Counted from the first letter of the stretch, positions 47,601 through 59,326 are shown. The stretch is 64,000 nt of DNA from Watersipora subatra (GCF_963576615.1 NC_088709.1:76800538-76864537), one strand, 5' to 3'. Notes: generated by a model not told the origin, from the letters alone. Made by a program: numbers and translations.

Positions 47601-50600
47601 TTTTTAGCCTTTTAATGTTCTCTTTACTCAACTGGTCATATTTCACTTCTATAAGAATTTTCTATATCATTGGAATCTATATTAAAATTGTTCTTAGCTA
47701 CATAACTCATTTTAACTATGCCATAACTTATCGCTAACTTTTATTGTGTTTACACCCCTGGCTCGGTCATAAAGTAACGCAATTGCATCCGACATTCCTC
47801 TATGATTTATTTTAGAAAAAGGTGATATATCATGAATTGCGTCTATTTATGAAGCTAAAAAGTACCACAATTGACAATACTTCGGTTAACAGGCTATCTT
47901 AAGGAATTTATAAAGCTTTAAAAGATAACAGAGCAACACTTTGGTAATGCAATCTTTTGGAAACAGAGCTTTGTGAAAACAGCATTTGTATCAGTAGATA
48001 CGAGGATAGTTTATGGATTTCATAAACTGGTTACAGTAGACCATCACAAACCGGTTACAGTAGACCATCACAAACTGGTTACAGTAGACTATCATAAACT
48101 GGTTACAGTAGACCATCACAAACTGGTTACAGTAGACCATCACAAACTGGTTACAGTAGACCATCATAAACTGGTTACAGTAGACCATCACAAACTGGTT
48201 ACAGTAGACTATCATAAACTGGTTACAGTAGACCATCACAAACTGGTTACAGTAGACCATCACAAACTGGTTACAGTAGACCATCATAAACTGGTTACAG
48301 TAGACCTTCACAAACTGGTTACAGTAGACCATCACAAACTGGTTACAGTAGACCATCACAAACTGGTTACAGTAGACCATCATAAACTGGTTACAGTAGA
48401 CCATCACAAACTGGTTACAGTAGACCATCACAAACTGGTTACAGTAGACCATCATAAACTGGTTACAGTAGACCATCATAAACTGGTTACAGTAGACCTT
48501 CACAAACTGGTTACAGTAGACCATCACAAACTGGTTACAGTAGACCATCACAAACTGGTTACAGTAGACCATCATAAACTGGTTACAGTAGACCATCACA
48601 AACTGGTTACAGTAGACCATCACAAACTGGTTACAGTAGACCATCATAAACTGGTTACAGTAGACCATCACAAACTGGTTACAGTAGACCATCACAAACT
48701 GGTTACAGTAGACCATCATAAACTGGTTACAGTAGACCATCACAAACTGGTTACAGTAGACCATCATAAACTGCTTACAGTAGATCATCACAAACTGGTT
48801 ACAGTAGACCATCACAAACTGATTACAGTAGACCATCATAAACTGGTTACAGTAGACCATCATAAACTGGTTACAGTAGACCATCATAAATCACTTTAAA
48901 GTAAGCAATTTATCGCGAGTAAAGCGAGCAATTTATTATCTGTGAACTAAACAATCATACTTGGAGAGCACAATTTTAAAAATAACTAAATCTCTACATA
49001 AAAATAATGCTCTAAATCAGTTTCCAACTTGGCTCATGGTATCAACCTTTATCTTACATAGTCAACCTCCCTCCATAGGCCCTCATGCTCTAACTTGTAT
49101 GTCAATTCATTGCTTGGCAACGATTTTCTAATGAATACAGTTTCCACTCTTTGCTTCTACCATCAATTCAGAAAAAACAATTTTGCATAACCGTTACATT
49201 GCAGTAACTTTTAAGTAACTAGTGAAATACAGAACCATTCTTGGTCAATAAAAGCCAACTAGCCCTGTGAATCCAAGGTGTCCTAAGTGTTTGTGAGTTC
49301 AGGGTGCTGTGAGTGTCTATGAGTTCAGTGTGATGTAAGTGTCTGTGAGTCAAGTGTGCTATAAGTGTCTATGAGTTCAGTGTGCTGTTAGTGTCTGTGA
49401 GTTCAGTGTGCTGTAAGTGTCTGTGAGTTCAGTGTGCTGTAAGTGTCTGTGAGTTCAGTGTGCTGTAAGTGTCTGTGAGTTCAGTGTGCTGTAAGTGTCT
49501 GTGAGTTCAGGGCGCTGGAAGTGTCTGTGAGTTCAGTGTGCTGTAATTGTCTGTGAGTTCAGTTGCTGTAAGTGTCTGTGAGTTCAGTGTGCTGTAAGTG
49601 TCTGTGAGTTCAGTGTGCTGTAAGTGTCTGTGAGTTCAGTGTGCTGTAAGTGTCTGTGAGTTCAGTGTGCTGTAAGTGTCTGTGAGTTCAGTGTGCTGTA
49701 AGTGTCTGTGAGTTCAGGGCGCTGGAAGTGTCTGTGAGTTCAGTGTGCTGTAAGTGTCTGTGAGTTCAGTGTGCTGTAAGTGTCTGTGAGTTCAGTGAGC
49801 TTTAAGTGTCTGTGAGTTCAGTGTGCTGTAAGTGTTTGTGAGTTCAGGGCGCTGGAAGTGTCTGTGAGTTCAGGGCGCTGGAAGTGTCTGTGAGTTCAGT
49901 GTGCTGTAAGTGTCTGTGAGTTCAGTGTGCTGTAAGTGTCTGTGAGTTCAGTGAGCTTTAAGTGTCTGTGAGTTCAGTGTGCTGTAAGTGTTTGTGAGTT
50001 CAGGGCGCTGGAAGTGTCTGTGAGTTCAGGGCGCTGGAAGTGTCTGTGAGTTCAGTGTGCTGTAAGTGTCTGTGAGTTCAGTGTGCTGTAAGTGTCTGTG
50101 CGTTCGGTGTGCTGTAAGTGTTTGTGAGTTCAGTGTGCTGTAAGTGACTGTGAGTTCAGTGTGCTGTAAGTGTCTATGAGTTCAGTGTGCTGTAAGTGTC
50201 TGTGAGTTGAAGGTGCAGCTGGGATCATAACTCTTTGCAATCTCTGCTCATAGGTCAACTTCTGGGAGAGCGGTCATAACCAATAAATTGTTTGGCACGC
50301 CCTGGTATGATACGTTGTGGTCAGACCAAATGGTTAACAGCTATATATATACATCATGAGAATGCTCCAAATTTTACATTTTCTTTTATCTACCATCTTG
50401 CGTTTTTTTAAATGGACATTTTGTCCACCTGCTTAACCCTGCCTTCATCAGACCATGCATTGTATATCTAATCCATTTAAAAGCTTCTAATCTATGCACT
50501 TGACCAGCTGTCCATCTCATTTGAATGTTACATCTAGTCAATGTTACCAATATTTTGTCTTTTTTAGTGGACCCCTGTGACCCAAACCCTTGCGGCAATG

Positions 50601-53600
50601 GGGTATGTGCCACCAACTCAGATGGCAGCAGACGCTGCTTCTGCTCTATCGGTACAGTACAGAACCGACAGGGACTATGTATTGGTAAATATATACACCC
50701 AAACATACTTTTATCTGTCACTACATTGATTAGAGCCAAACGCAACCTTTATATTTTTGGTACAGCATTTTGTGGTTATTGTTGGAGCATGAATCCCAAT
50801 CCTTATAGTGAAGTATCCGTTCAGAGAACTTATTGTAACTCTTTAATAAGTTGTTCTGAAGGCTGTCAGAATGTGCCTATAGACAACAGACAACCACAAA
50901 AAACTGAAATGTATTGCATATGTCTGACAGAGGACCCATGTTTGCGCAACCCTTGTGGTAGAGGGGGAAGGTGCTTTCTAAGCGCCTCAGGCTCTGGAAA
51001 TCCTTATGAATGCCGATGTAGCGGTGATCAGACATTCGATGGAAAGACTTGTGTCGGTGAGTCCTGGACATACACTTTGGGAACAACACTCTTATCTAGT
51101 CTGACAAGAGTGTCCCAACTATTCTATAAATAACTGCAGGAAATTAATGCCACATTCTAAAAATTGAGTGATAAATATCATCAATTATTTAGTCCCATTT
51201 GCAGATATAAAAATAATGTAATCTGACACATTAGAAATATTTCTACTTGTGCAATAAAAAAAAATTATTGCATGCCCAGCTGTGTTCAAGTCATGTTTTG
51301 CTTCGTAACGTTGTGTGACTAAAGTGTAAGTAGCCCTCAACCTTGAATATACATAGGGATGTGTTGTTCAACTATTTAGGAACACAGTCTTTGTACCATG
51401 AAAATTTTTTTCACTGTCTGACAAAGTTTATTTAAAATTGATCTTTTATGGGAGTGAGTAACCAAGTAGCGGGTGAATATAAAATCTTATTCTGCAGCCG
51501 GGACATGCGGGAGATTGAGGTGCGGCAGCGGGAGGTGTAGACTCAACAGCAGGAACCGTGCATTCTGTGACTGCGAGCAAGGATTCAGATTTGATGGTCA
51601 GACTTGCATCAGAGGTTTGTTGTCCGCATGATACAATGTGCTGTACTAATTGTCTAAATTGTCTTTCTACAACTACTAGTGCTACTACTAGTGCTACTAC
51701 TAATGCTACAACTACTAGTGCTGTACTCGCTTGAAATGCATTTGGAGTCATCTGGTAGTCATTAAAACTGGAGTAAGGTTGAAAAGGTTTTTTACCCATG
51801 TCTATCACATTCGTAATGTCAACCCCTTTTGCAGACAACGCTTGCAGAAACCAGAATTGTGGAGCAGGAGGTCGCTGCAGAGAAGTGAACGGACGAGCAG
51901 TGTGCAGCTGTGATAACGGGTTTAGGCTAGACCGCTTCACTAGAGTTTGCGTTTCCGGTAAGGGTTTCACATTGCTTTGAATGAGCTCTCCGAACGTTTT
52001 TATTGCATACTTCATCAAGAAATACAAACCAGTAATACCGTATGCATTTTTGTGTGCTGCAGATGATCCTTGTTCGTCTGTAAACTGCGGAAGAGGAAGT
52101 TGTACAAGGAGTGGGGTGAACAGGGCTGTTTGTAACTGTGACAACGGCTTCAGTTTTGACTCCCGACGTGTGACATGCATTCAAAATGGTGAGTGTGACC
52201 CTTCTATATGAACCTCAATTTAAAGTTTGAGAGCGCTGAATGAGTCTGCCACAAATGATCGCAACATCTGATCAAGCTGAGTAATGCAGTTCTTCCATTT
52301 ATGTTACTTTCTGTATTGAAAAGACCAGCTTTATGTCAGCTCTGAAACTTGCAATCTTTAGACAATCAGAAGCTTACAGCAGGTAAACTGAAGCAGGTAA
52401 ACTGAGGCAGGTAAACTGAGGCAGGTAAACTGAAGCAGGTAAACTGAGGCAGGTAAACTGAAGCAGGTAAACTGAGGCAGGTAAACTGAGGCAGGTAAAC
52501 TGAGGCAGGTAAACTGAGGCAGGTAAACTGAGGCAGGTAAACCGAAGCAGGTAAACTGAAGCCATACTCAGGATTCCGTGACCTTCTGAGACTTTCTGTA
52601 TTTTAGACAATTGATTGTGTCTTCCTGTTCAGCCGTAAATTATGAAACAAAAAGGTCCACTACTTTTGATTTAAACAGACATAAATTAAATCTGATACTA
52701 AAATAAGTGAAAATGCCAGTGAATGCCCATGTGTGAGAGGATACAATGGAGCCTTCTGCACACAACAATAAAAGGCTTGTGTCTTCATGCTATTGCAGAG
52801 TGAAGGCTGCAGAAGTTGTTAAGACAGATCCATATTTTTACGTTTTACTAATTGGCCCTTGCTGGACTGCAACCATTAGGACCATAATATAATCAGTTTA
52901 AAACAGCATACATGTAAATGAGAGCAAACCAAAACATTTCTATAACATTAAATTATTTAACTAAGAGTTTTTAATGAAACTGTCAGTGAAAGCCAACCTG
53001 CAACATTCTAAGATTACATCTATGCTAGAATAGACATCTCTCTACTATTCACGTATATTACAGTCAGAAACGGCAAGTAGAATAAGATTATACAAACAAG
53101 AAAAAGTGCTTTCAATTTTATGCCTTTATTCATTATTATTTTATTCTATCTAACCTGATCACACTGTTAAGGAAGATTCATATTCACTTGCAGTCTAGAC
53201 TATGTTATATCTCCAAATATTTTTCACTCATTACTCTCACTCACTTTGAAGGTTGATAAATAGTGTGCAACAGAGTGCTTCTCTTTTCACGACTCTGTTG
53301 CATTTTTGCAACAGAGTCGTAAAAAAGAAGCACTTGGACGCAGAAGATCAAAAGGTCTGCCCTTTTCTCCGTGAGCTGTTCACATGAATCCTGGGACATA
53401 TTTTAGTCTATGCTCTATGACGGTAGTATTTACATTCATTGTCAATGATGCAGATCATAAACATTTTCAGCAATATTAACATCTCACTGAATTTAGATTT
53501 GTTTTTTATTTTTATGTATTTCTATCTCCTATTATGGGCTATGAAAAATTGGTGTAGTTAACTTGCTCATTTGCACAGCTCCTTCCAATGGCAAAGGTTT

Positions 53601-56600
53601 TATGTGTATTGGCAGCCTCTCTTTCTCATCTCATGGTATAGCTACCTTGTCCAATACAATGGCTTCCTTGTCTTTTGGCATCTCCCTCACGTCCAATGGT
53701 ATGGCTCTCTCATCCAATGGCAAAGGTTTTATGTGTATTGGCAGCTTCTCTTTCTCATCTCATGGTATAGCTACCTTGTCCAATACAATGGCTTCCTTGT
53801 CTTTTGGCATCTCCCTCACGTCCAATGGTATGGCTCTCTCATCCAATGGCATCGCTCCTTGCCATAAAAACTAATTTTCTTTTTATTCCATCGTTTTGAT
53901 AGCAAACAGCCCGCCACCACCAGCTCCTCCTGTACCTGTGTCTCAAACTAGTACAGTTACAGATCCAATCAATACAAGACATGGAGGCACATGTACTGGA
54001 CTATCATGCACCTGTGATGCTGGTTTTGTTCAACAACGAAATACGAATACCTGTCAAGGTATGGCTAGTTTATCTGTTCGACAAAAGTTGTCTGTCTAAT
54101 TTGGTGGGAATAAGAATAGTAAGAATGGTAAAGAATAATAAGAATGAATGTACACATCTGTATATCAGGATTATTGATGGTGGTGGAGAAAGCAATGGCT
54201 GTTTGTTTTCAATTCTCTTTTTGTATGCCTGTATTAGTGGATAATAACGCTCTTCAAAGCTTGTAGGTACATAAGTATAGTAGGTACATAAGTATAGTAG
54301 GTATATAAGTATAGTAGGTACATAAGTATAGTAGGTATATAAGTATAGTAGGTATATAAGTATAGTAGGTACATAAGTATAGTAGGTACATAAGTATAGT
54401 AGGTACATAAGTATAGTAGGTACATAAGTATAGTAGGTACATAAGTATAGTAGGTATATAAGTATAGTAGGTATATAAGTATAGTAGGTACATAAGTATA
54501 GTAGGTACATAAGTATAGTAGGTATATAAGTATAGTAGGTACATAAGTATAGTAGGTACATAAGTATAGTAGGTACATAAGTATAGTAGGTACATAAGTA
54601 TAGTAGGTACATAAGTATAGTAGGTACATAAGTATAGTAGGTACATAAGTATAGTAGGTACATAAGTATAGTAGGTGCATAAGTATAGTAGGTACATAAG
54701 TATAGTAGGTACATAAGTATAGTAGGTACATAAGTATAGTAGGTATATAAGTATAGTAGGTACATAAGTATAGTAGGTATATAAGTATAGTAGGTACATA
54801 AGTATAGTAGGTACATAAGTATAGTAGGTACATAAGTATAGTAGGTATATAAGTATAGTAGGTACATAAGTATAGTAGGTATATAAGTATAGTAGGTACA
54901 TAAGTATAGTAGGTACATAAGTATAGTAGGTACATAAGTATAGTAGGTACATAAGTATAGTAGGTATATAAGTATAGCAGGTATATAAGTATAGTAGGTA
55001 CATAAGTATAATAGGTACATAAGTATAGTAGGTACATAAGTATAGTAGGTACATAAGTATAGTAGGTACATAAGTATAGTAGGTACATAAGTATAGTAGG
55101 TACATAAGTATAGTAGGTATATAAGTATAGTAGGTATATAAGTATAGTAGGTACATAAGTATAGTAGGTACATAAGTATAGTAGGTACATAAGTATAGTA
55201 GGTACATAAGTATAGTAGGTATATAAGTATAGTAGGTATATAAGTATAGTAGGTATATAAGTATAGTAGGTATATAAGTATAGTAGGTATATAAGTATAG
55301 TAGGTACATAAGTATAGTAGGTATATAAGTATAGTAGGTATATAAGTATAGTAGGTACATAAGTATAGTAGGTACATAAGTATAGTAGGTATATAAGTAT
55401 AGTAGGTACATAAGTATAGTAGGTACATAAGTATAGTAGGTATATAAGTATAGTAGGTATATAAGTATAGTAGGTACATAAGTATAGTAGGTATATAAGT
55501 ATAGTAGGTATATAAGTATAGTAGGTATATAAGTATAGTAGGTACATAAGTATAGTAGGTATATAAGTATAGTAGGTACATAAGTATAGTAGGTACATAA
55601 GTATAGTAGGTACATAAGTATAGTAGGTACATAAGTATAGTAGGTACATAAGTATAGTAGGTATATAAGTATAGTAGGTATATAAGTATAGTAGGTATAT
55701 AAGTATAGTAGGTACATAAGTATAGTAGGTACATAAGTATAGTAGGTACATAAGTATAGTAGGTACATAAGTATAGTAGGTATATAAGTATAGTAGGTAC
55801 ATAAGTATAGTAGGTACATAAGTATAGTAGGTATATAAGTATAGTAGGTATATAAGTATAGTAGGTATATAAGTATAGTAGGTATATAAGTATAGTAGGT
55901 ACATAAGTATAGTAGGTACATAAGTATAGTAGGTACATAAGTATAGTAGGTACATAAGTATAGTAGGTACATAAGTATAGTAGGTATATAAGTATAGTAG
56001 GTACATAAGTATAGTAGGTACATAAGTATAGTAGGTACATAAGTATAGTAGGTATATAAGTATAGTAGGTACATAAGTATAGTAGGTACATAAGTATAGT
56101 AGGTACATAAGTATAGTAGGTACATAAGTATAGTAGGTATATAAGTATAGTAGGTACATAAGTATAGTAGGTACATAAGTATAGTAGGTACATAAGTATA
56201 GTAGGTACATAAGTATAGTAGGTACATAAGTATAGTAGGTATATAAGTATAGTAGGTATATAAGTATGGTATAAATTTTTTTCCGGCATAGTCAAAGATT
56301 CACAAACATATCCATTGACTTGTCTCAATTCTTTTTTCGGGAGGCTATTACACACACTGATCCGAACACAGCTAATAATGGGAAACTTCATCCTCAAAAA
56401 TTTCTGAATATTCTTAGTGCAAAGCCCGTGCCAAGCAGCAAGCTCGCAAGATACTAGCATAACAAGATTTGGCAATGGCGTCAACTCCGGGTGCCTCATG
56501 TCAAGAAATTTCCCACAACCGTATCCAGATAACTTGTTTGATGAAGTTGTTATCTCCACAACCGGCTTCCGTCTTCTCACTGTTGTTATACAGGACATGG

Positions 56601-56971
56601 AGGTAAAAGTAATGTTCAACCTTGTTGAACCTTCGAATGGTTATAGTAACTTTAAACAAATGTGTGCTCAAAAATGTATCTACTTTTATAAGAAAGCAAC
56701 AACACACTCTTGTATAGCAATCGTCTTACCTTGTCCAAACTTGTTGCAGATTCAAATTTCTGGATCAAACATGGAAGGCTTTGTGCAGAATGACTGTTTT
56801 AACGACTATCTTTTCGTCAGTGGTCAACTCTTTTGTGGTTCTCTCACAAGGCCAGGTGCTCACCGAGTATTCACTGTTAATGTCCAAGGTCGTTCAGAGG
56901 TCATTGTAGGCATGGTGTCGGATAGCAACACATCATTTAAAGGGTTTCTGCTTAAATGGCAACTTTCTTAA
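41653..56971 (+). CDS. Secreted cysteine-rich / EGF-repeat / CUB protein
   Basis: Exons: 41653-41688, 42956-43133, 50568-50684, 50931-51056, 51498-51614, 51835-51957, 52063-52188, 53903-54058, 56418-56602, 56750-56971; 461 residues plus stop. Exons 1-2 join to a good signal peptide, MTPCLHLALLSLVIGGAVS, followed by a small cysteine-rich head (CCQTGGSCRCGTGLQCC). Exons 3-7 each encode one six-cysteine EGF-like module (for example DPCDPNPCGNGVC) and are all phase 1-1, the classic shuffled EGF exon. Exon 8 is a PPPPAPPVPV linker plus a short cysteine-containing piece; exons 9-10 encode a CUB domain (MSRNFPQPYPDN, CFNDYLFVSGQLFCG). Expected to act outside the cell in adhesion, matrix or recognition. 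I do not recognise a named orthologue. The signal-peptide join and exon 2 rest on phase and composition only; a further exon at 45036-45122 is possible. Confidence 0.75.
44432..44528. repeat. 13-bp tandem repeat (CAGCAGTAAACCT), about 7 copies
   Basis: Short, nearly pure array in intron 2 of the EGF/CUB gene. Each unit has GCA|GTAAAC, weakly donor-like in the sense strand. Confidence 0.9.
45036..45122 (+). CDS. Candidate 29-codon cassette exon in intron 2 of the EGF/CUB gene
   Basis: An 87-bp open segment with a pyrimidine-rich tract upstream, an AAAAAG acceptor and a G|GTAAAT donor. It encodes YDPSDKDADYNDVEQVARAK and LFSKYWLM with coding-like codon choice. It is phase 1-1, so it could be spliced between exons 2 and 3 of the EGF/CUB gene without shifting frame. 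No family was recognised. It might instead be a relic of another gene. Confidence 0.35.
45664..45972. repeat. 42-bp tandem repeat, about 7 copies, interrupted by an insertion
   Basis: Units contain AACACCCTCCAATATATGTA and TACACAGAGGTTATATTAAC. The array stops at CCAA (45972) and resumes at 47165 with TACATGTATACACAGAG, so one array has been split by the element between. Confidence 0.93.
45973..47164 (+). mobile_element. Helitron-like element inserted in the 42-bp array
   Basis: The boundaries come from the interrupted repeat: A at 45972 and T at 47165 would be adjacent without it. The right end is CCGGGCAACGCCGGG, about nine bases, then CTAG, followed by T: a GC-rich near-terminal motif and CTAG end with insertion between A and T and no target duplication, as in Helitrons. 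The left end reads CCCATATATAG rather than the usual TC. At about 46047-46111 the minus strand has GTAGCTCAGGGGTTA, a strong tRNA A-box-like segment. No Rep/helicase frame, so non-autonomous. Confidence 0.6.
47165..47208. repeat. Right-hand remnant of the split 42-bp array
   Basis: Carries TACATGTATACACAGAG and GACACCCTCCAATA, matching the unit left of the insertion with more divergence. Confidence 0.75.
48013..48895. repeat. 24-bp minisatellite, about 36 copies, EGF/CUB intron 2
   Basis: Units contain AAACTGGTTACAGTAGACC then ATCAC or ATCAT. Open frames on both strands are artefacts of the period. Each unit has TGGTTACAG, acceptor-like in the gene sense. Confidence 0.97.
49275..50208. repeat. 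26-bp minisatellite, about 36 copies, EGF/CUB intron 2
   Basis: Units contain GTGAGTTCAGTGTGCT then GTAAGTGTCT. Variants include GGGCGCTGGAAG in place of GTGTGCTGTAAG, and blocks of units recur (for example near 49800-49900 and 49930-50060). Each common unit has two consensus donor hexamers, GTAAGT and GTGAGT, in the gene sense. Confidence 0.96.
50568..52188 (+). other. Cluster of five EGF-like module exons
   Basis: Exons 50568-50684, 50931-51056, 51498-51614, 51835-51957 and 52063-52188 each hold one EGF-like module and all have phase 1-1. Residues run about 72-274 of the predicted protein. Modules 4 and 5 share the ends VCSCDNGF and VCNCDNGF, which suggests recent module duplication. Modules open with DPC or NAC rather than the full calcium-binding D-x-D/N-E consensus, so calcium binding is doubtful. 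Confidence 0.88.
51660..51722. repeat. 12-bp tandem repeat (ACTACTAGTGCT), about 4-5 copies
   Basis: Short imperfect array between EGF exons 51498-51614 and 51835-51957. Confidence 0.8.
52377..52563. repeat. 15-bp tandem repeat (GCAGGTAAACTGAGG), about 12 copies
   Basis: Nearly pure array in the intron after the fifth EGF exon. Each unit contains CAG|GTAAAC, donor-like in the gene sense. Confidence 0.95.
53274..53334. repeat. Imperfect hairpin, about 27-bp arms
   Basis: AGTGCTTCT...ACGACTCTGTTGC faces GCAACAGAGTCGT...GAAGCACT around a short T-rich loop, with a mismatch patch in the middle. In the EGF/CUB intron 52189-53902; no gene associated. Confidence 0.85.
53583..53850. repeat. 129-bp tandem duplication
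   Basis: TCCAATGGCAAAGGTTTTAT starts at 53584 and again at 53713; the two copies are almost identical. Inside each, smaller TCCAATGG/ATGGTATGGCT phrases also recur. Just upstream of the proline-rich exon 53903-54058. Confidence 0.9.
54263..56272. repeat. 17-bp minisatellite, about 118 copies, EGF/CUB intron 8
   Basis: Unit GTAGGTACATAAGTATA with a single common variant (GGTACAT/GGTATAT). Three minus-strand frames stay open for hundreds of codons because no stop occurs in a 17-base unit read in all phases; they are not genes. Confidence 0.97.
56418..56971 (+). other. CUB domain exons and 3' end of the EGF/CUB gene
   Basis: Two exons (56418-56602, 56750-56971) join as ATG GAG | ATT CAA to give a CUB fold: SGCLMSRNFPQPYPDN at the start, then a hydrophobic strand, NDCFNDYLFVSGQLFCGSLT and a final KGFLLKWQLS before TAA. 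The intervening 147-bp segment has a GT start and a TTGTTGCAG end but is also open in the same frame, so retention would insert 49 residues. Confidence 0.8.
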
Positions 56972-58249
56972 GGTTGCCAAACCTTGTTACCATGGTGATG
57001 TATAAATACGCTCAAACACTGCAGCCATTTAGCCTGGTTAATCAAAATGTGTATCGGGTGGTTACACAGGTTTATGTATTGTTTTTTGTTTATATCGGCT
57101 ATTCTCAAGTATAGCTTTTATCTGGCATCAGAAGTTCAATCATTATGTTCATACTCAAGGTTACGGAAGCAGCGGGTGTTCAGGGTCTATTAATACATAC
57201 GACTATCCTTGCATTGCTGTACTCATGTATAGCTTTACGATGTGTTGTAGCTCATTTGTATGTTATATTTGTTGTTAATGAACTACTGTTTACTATATAA
57301 AATAGTAGTATGCTTTGTTAAAGAGATTCACGAGTTAAAAGCTAACTATAGGCTAAGACAGTGAATGACATACTTACTGAGACTTTCTCATAAACTGTCG
57401 TGTCATAAATTCTACATTGTTCATCAGTTGCACTCAAATGTAGATTAAGGAACCTTTTCCAATCTTTGACAAACGTATATCAAACAAAAGTTGAAGATAT
57501 AAAAAATATTATATTATATCTAACAAGAGCTAGAAAGTTATCTACGTATGTGGAACATGGTAAAATGACCCAATATCATTCTCTTTAGATCTTTATGAAA
57601 TATACGATGACCATGATAATCCAAAAGTTATACGCTATAGTTATCCAGATATGCCAAAAGTAGGCATAATTTCTAGTCAGACAAACACAACATGCGTTAA
57701 GAAAATACAAACTTGGACTAAAGTCAGTTGGGGAATGAAAACCAAACTTACCAAATATGCTAATAAAATATAATAATCATAACAGTTTGTTACATTAAAT
57801 AACATAACAATAATAACTACGTGATTCACAACATCTCATTATGTTTAGTAAAAAAAGAATTAAGAATGAAAAGGCCATACTTGAGGTTAAATATGCAATA
57901 TGTGCGATCAACAAGAATAGTGGTAGGCCTTATATAATACTGAAACCTTTCTGACCCAAACAAGAGCCATTATGTCATGCGTAGCAGGTGCTTGAAAGCT
58001 AGCAAAGGCTAGCCGGTTAGCGAGCATAGCTAAATTAAGCCATATAATAAGCAATTGTGCCTAGCACCCTTAGTATACTGTCAGCTATCGCGCTGGCATT
58101 TGTCTGTGAGTATTCATTTCCTGACCACTTACCAAGTATGCATATTCATAAATTCTATATTTAAGAGATTTTGCACCAAGTCAATATACCATCACAAAGT
58201 CTGAGAGTTAGTTGAGCGATATGCATCCCATTGTAGTGGGTAACTATAG
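56972..58249. other. Convergent intergenic region
   Basis: Between the EGF/CUB stop codon and the multiplexin stop codon, which face each other. No supportable coding frame or array. AATAAA at 57762-57767 is a possible but distant poly(A) signal for the EGF/CUB gene. Confidence 0.5.
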
Positions 58250-59326
58250 TCATCGTTGTCGGTAGATATCGGGGAGTGTTACCTCTACACAGAGCACTGC
58301 GAGCTCACTGTCACACGTATGCAGAGAAGTGTCAAGCACCTGCCCATTCATGTAAGAGCTAGTGACACCTAGCTCGGTATCACTGTCGGATGTCCAAGCA
58401 TGGCAATAGTTTTTAACATCAGCAACCCCTGTTGATTTAGCTCCGTGCCAAAAATATTTCTTTGACCTAAAAACACATGATATGATCTCGGACCTCGGTA
58501 CACTGCTGACACTCGAAAGGAATAAGAAAGTTAGCTGGATACAGTTTGAAAATTTTTACTGCAGACTAGCTCCAATATCTGGCTTTGCTGATATCTAATC
58601 ATGCTTCAAATCAAAAAACTTGTTCTGAACATCCTTACCAGCGACCATCTGCTCTGATGTCTACTCCATCAAATGTGTATATAGGAACACCCTCTGCTAA
58701 ATAGCCTTTGTTCTTTGTCACACCCGACCATGAGTCAAGCAGCCGTTCACCCTAAAAGAGAAGGTGAATGTAGGTAGATGAATGTTCCATATGCACAAAG
58801 TCTAAACATTTGAGATGTTTGTGACATTAAAACTCTAATAAATAGAATAAATAAATAAAACTGGTTCAACTCAACAGGACTGACACAGGAAACTAGCAAT
58901 AACTATTCATAAGCACCAAGAAGGCAACTAAAAACATCAACTGCTTAGAAAAATAATGGAAATCAATTCGCTTGTAAAAGTAATTACTTGAACTCTAAAA
59001 AATGATTATGAGTAGAAAATTTGAGCAGACAACTGCCAATAGTAAAAATCCATGTTAGATTTGACAACCAGGAGGGCGCAACTCTAACCACAATATTTAT
59101 ATGAAGCAAATGGAAAGTCTTCACCTACCTTTGCATTTACCACAGACAGGTCCTGGTCTTTAAAAAATACTAATGAGTCTATTGACTGCTGGCGTGATGC
59201 TAAAACAGCCCGGAAGGTTCCAGTAAGTTTTGCTTGTTTGGCTTGTTTGTAGCATTTATAGTCAGCTCCTGAGACACCGATGATGTCTCCAGCTCCCATT
59301 GGCTCATTCAGGGCAAACAATCTTAG
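58250..59326 (-). other. Endostatin-coding exons of the multiplexin
   Basis: Three exons encode about 175 residues aligning by eye with the whole endostatin fold, including the ADYKCYKQA helix and cysteines in YKCY, NYCHAW, LHTCDS and VLCVE. The hinge exon runs straight into LRLFALNEP; the N-terminal histidine-rich stretch that binds zinc in mammalian endostatin is not encoded. Confidence 0.92.

Noticed and set aside
47973-48899. 308-codon plus and 298-codon minus frames
   Set aside because: 24-bp array in the EGF/CUB intron, same artefact.
51446-52180. Minus-strand 244-codon frame
   Set aside because: Shadow of three EGF exons on the plus strand.
1775-56272. CRISPR arrays
   Set aside because: The arrays have no unique spacers between repeats, units are contiguous and near identical, and the genes are animal genes with introns.
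54070-56619. Three minus-strand frames of 650-850 codons rich in Tyr, Leu and Thr
   Set aside because: Products of the 17-bp array read in three phases; antisense to the EGF/CUB gene and overlapping its CUB exon.
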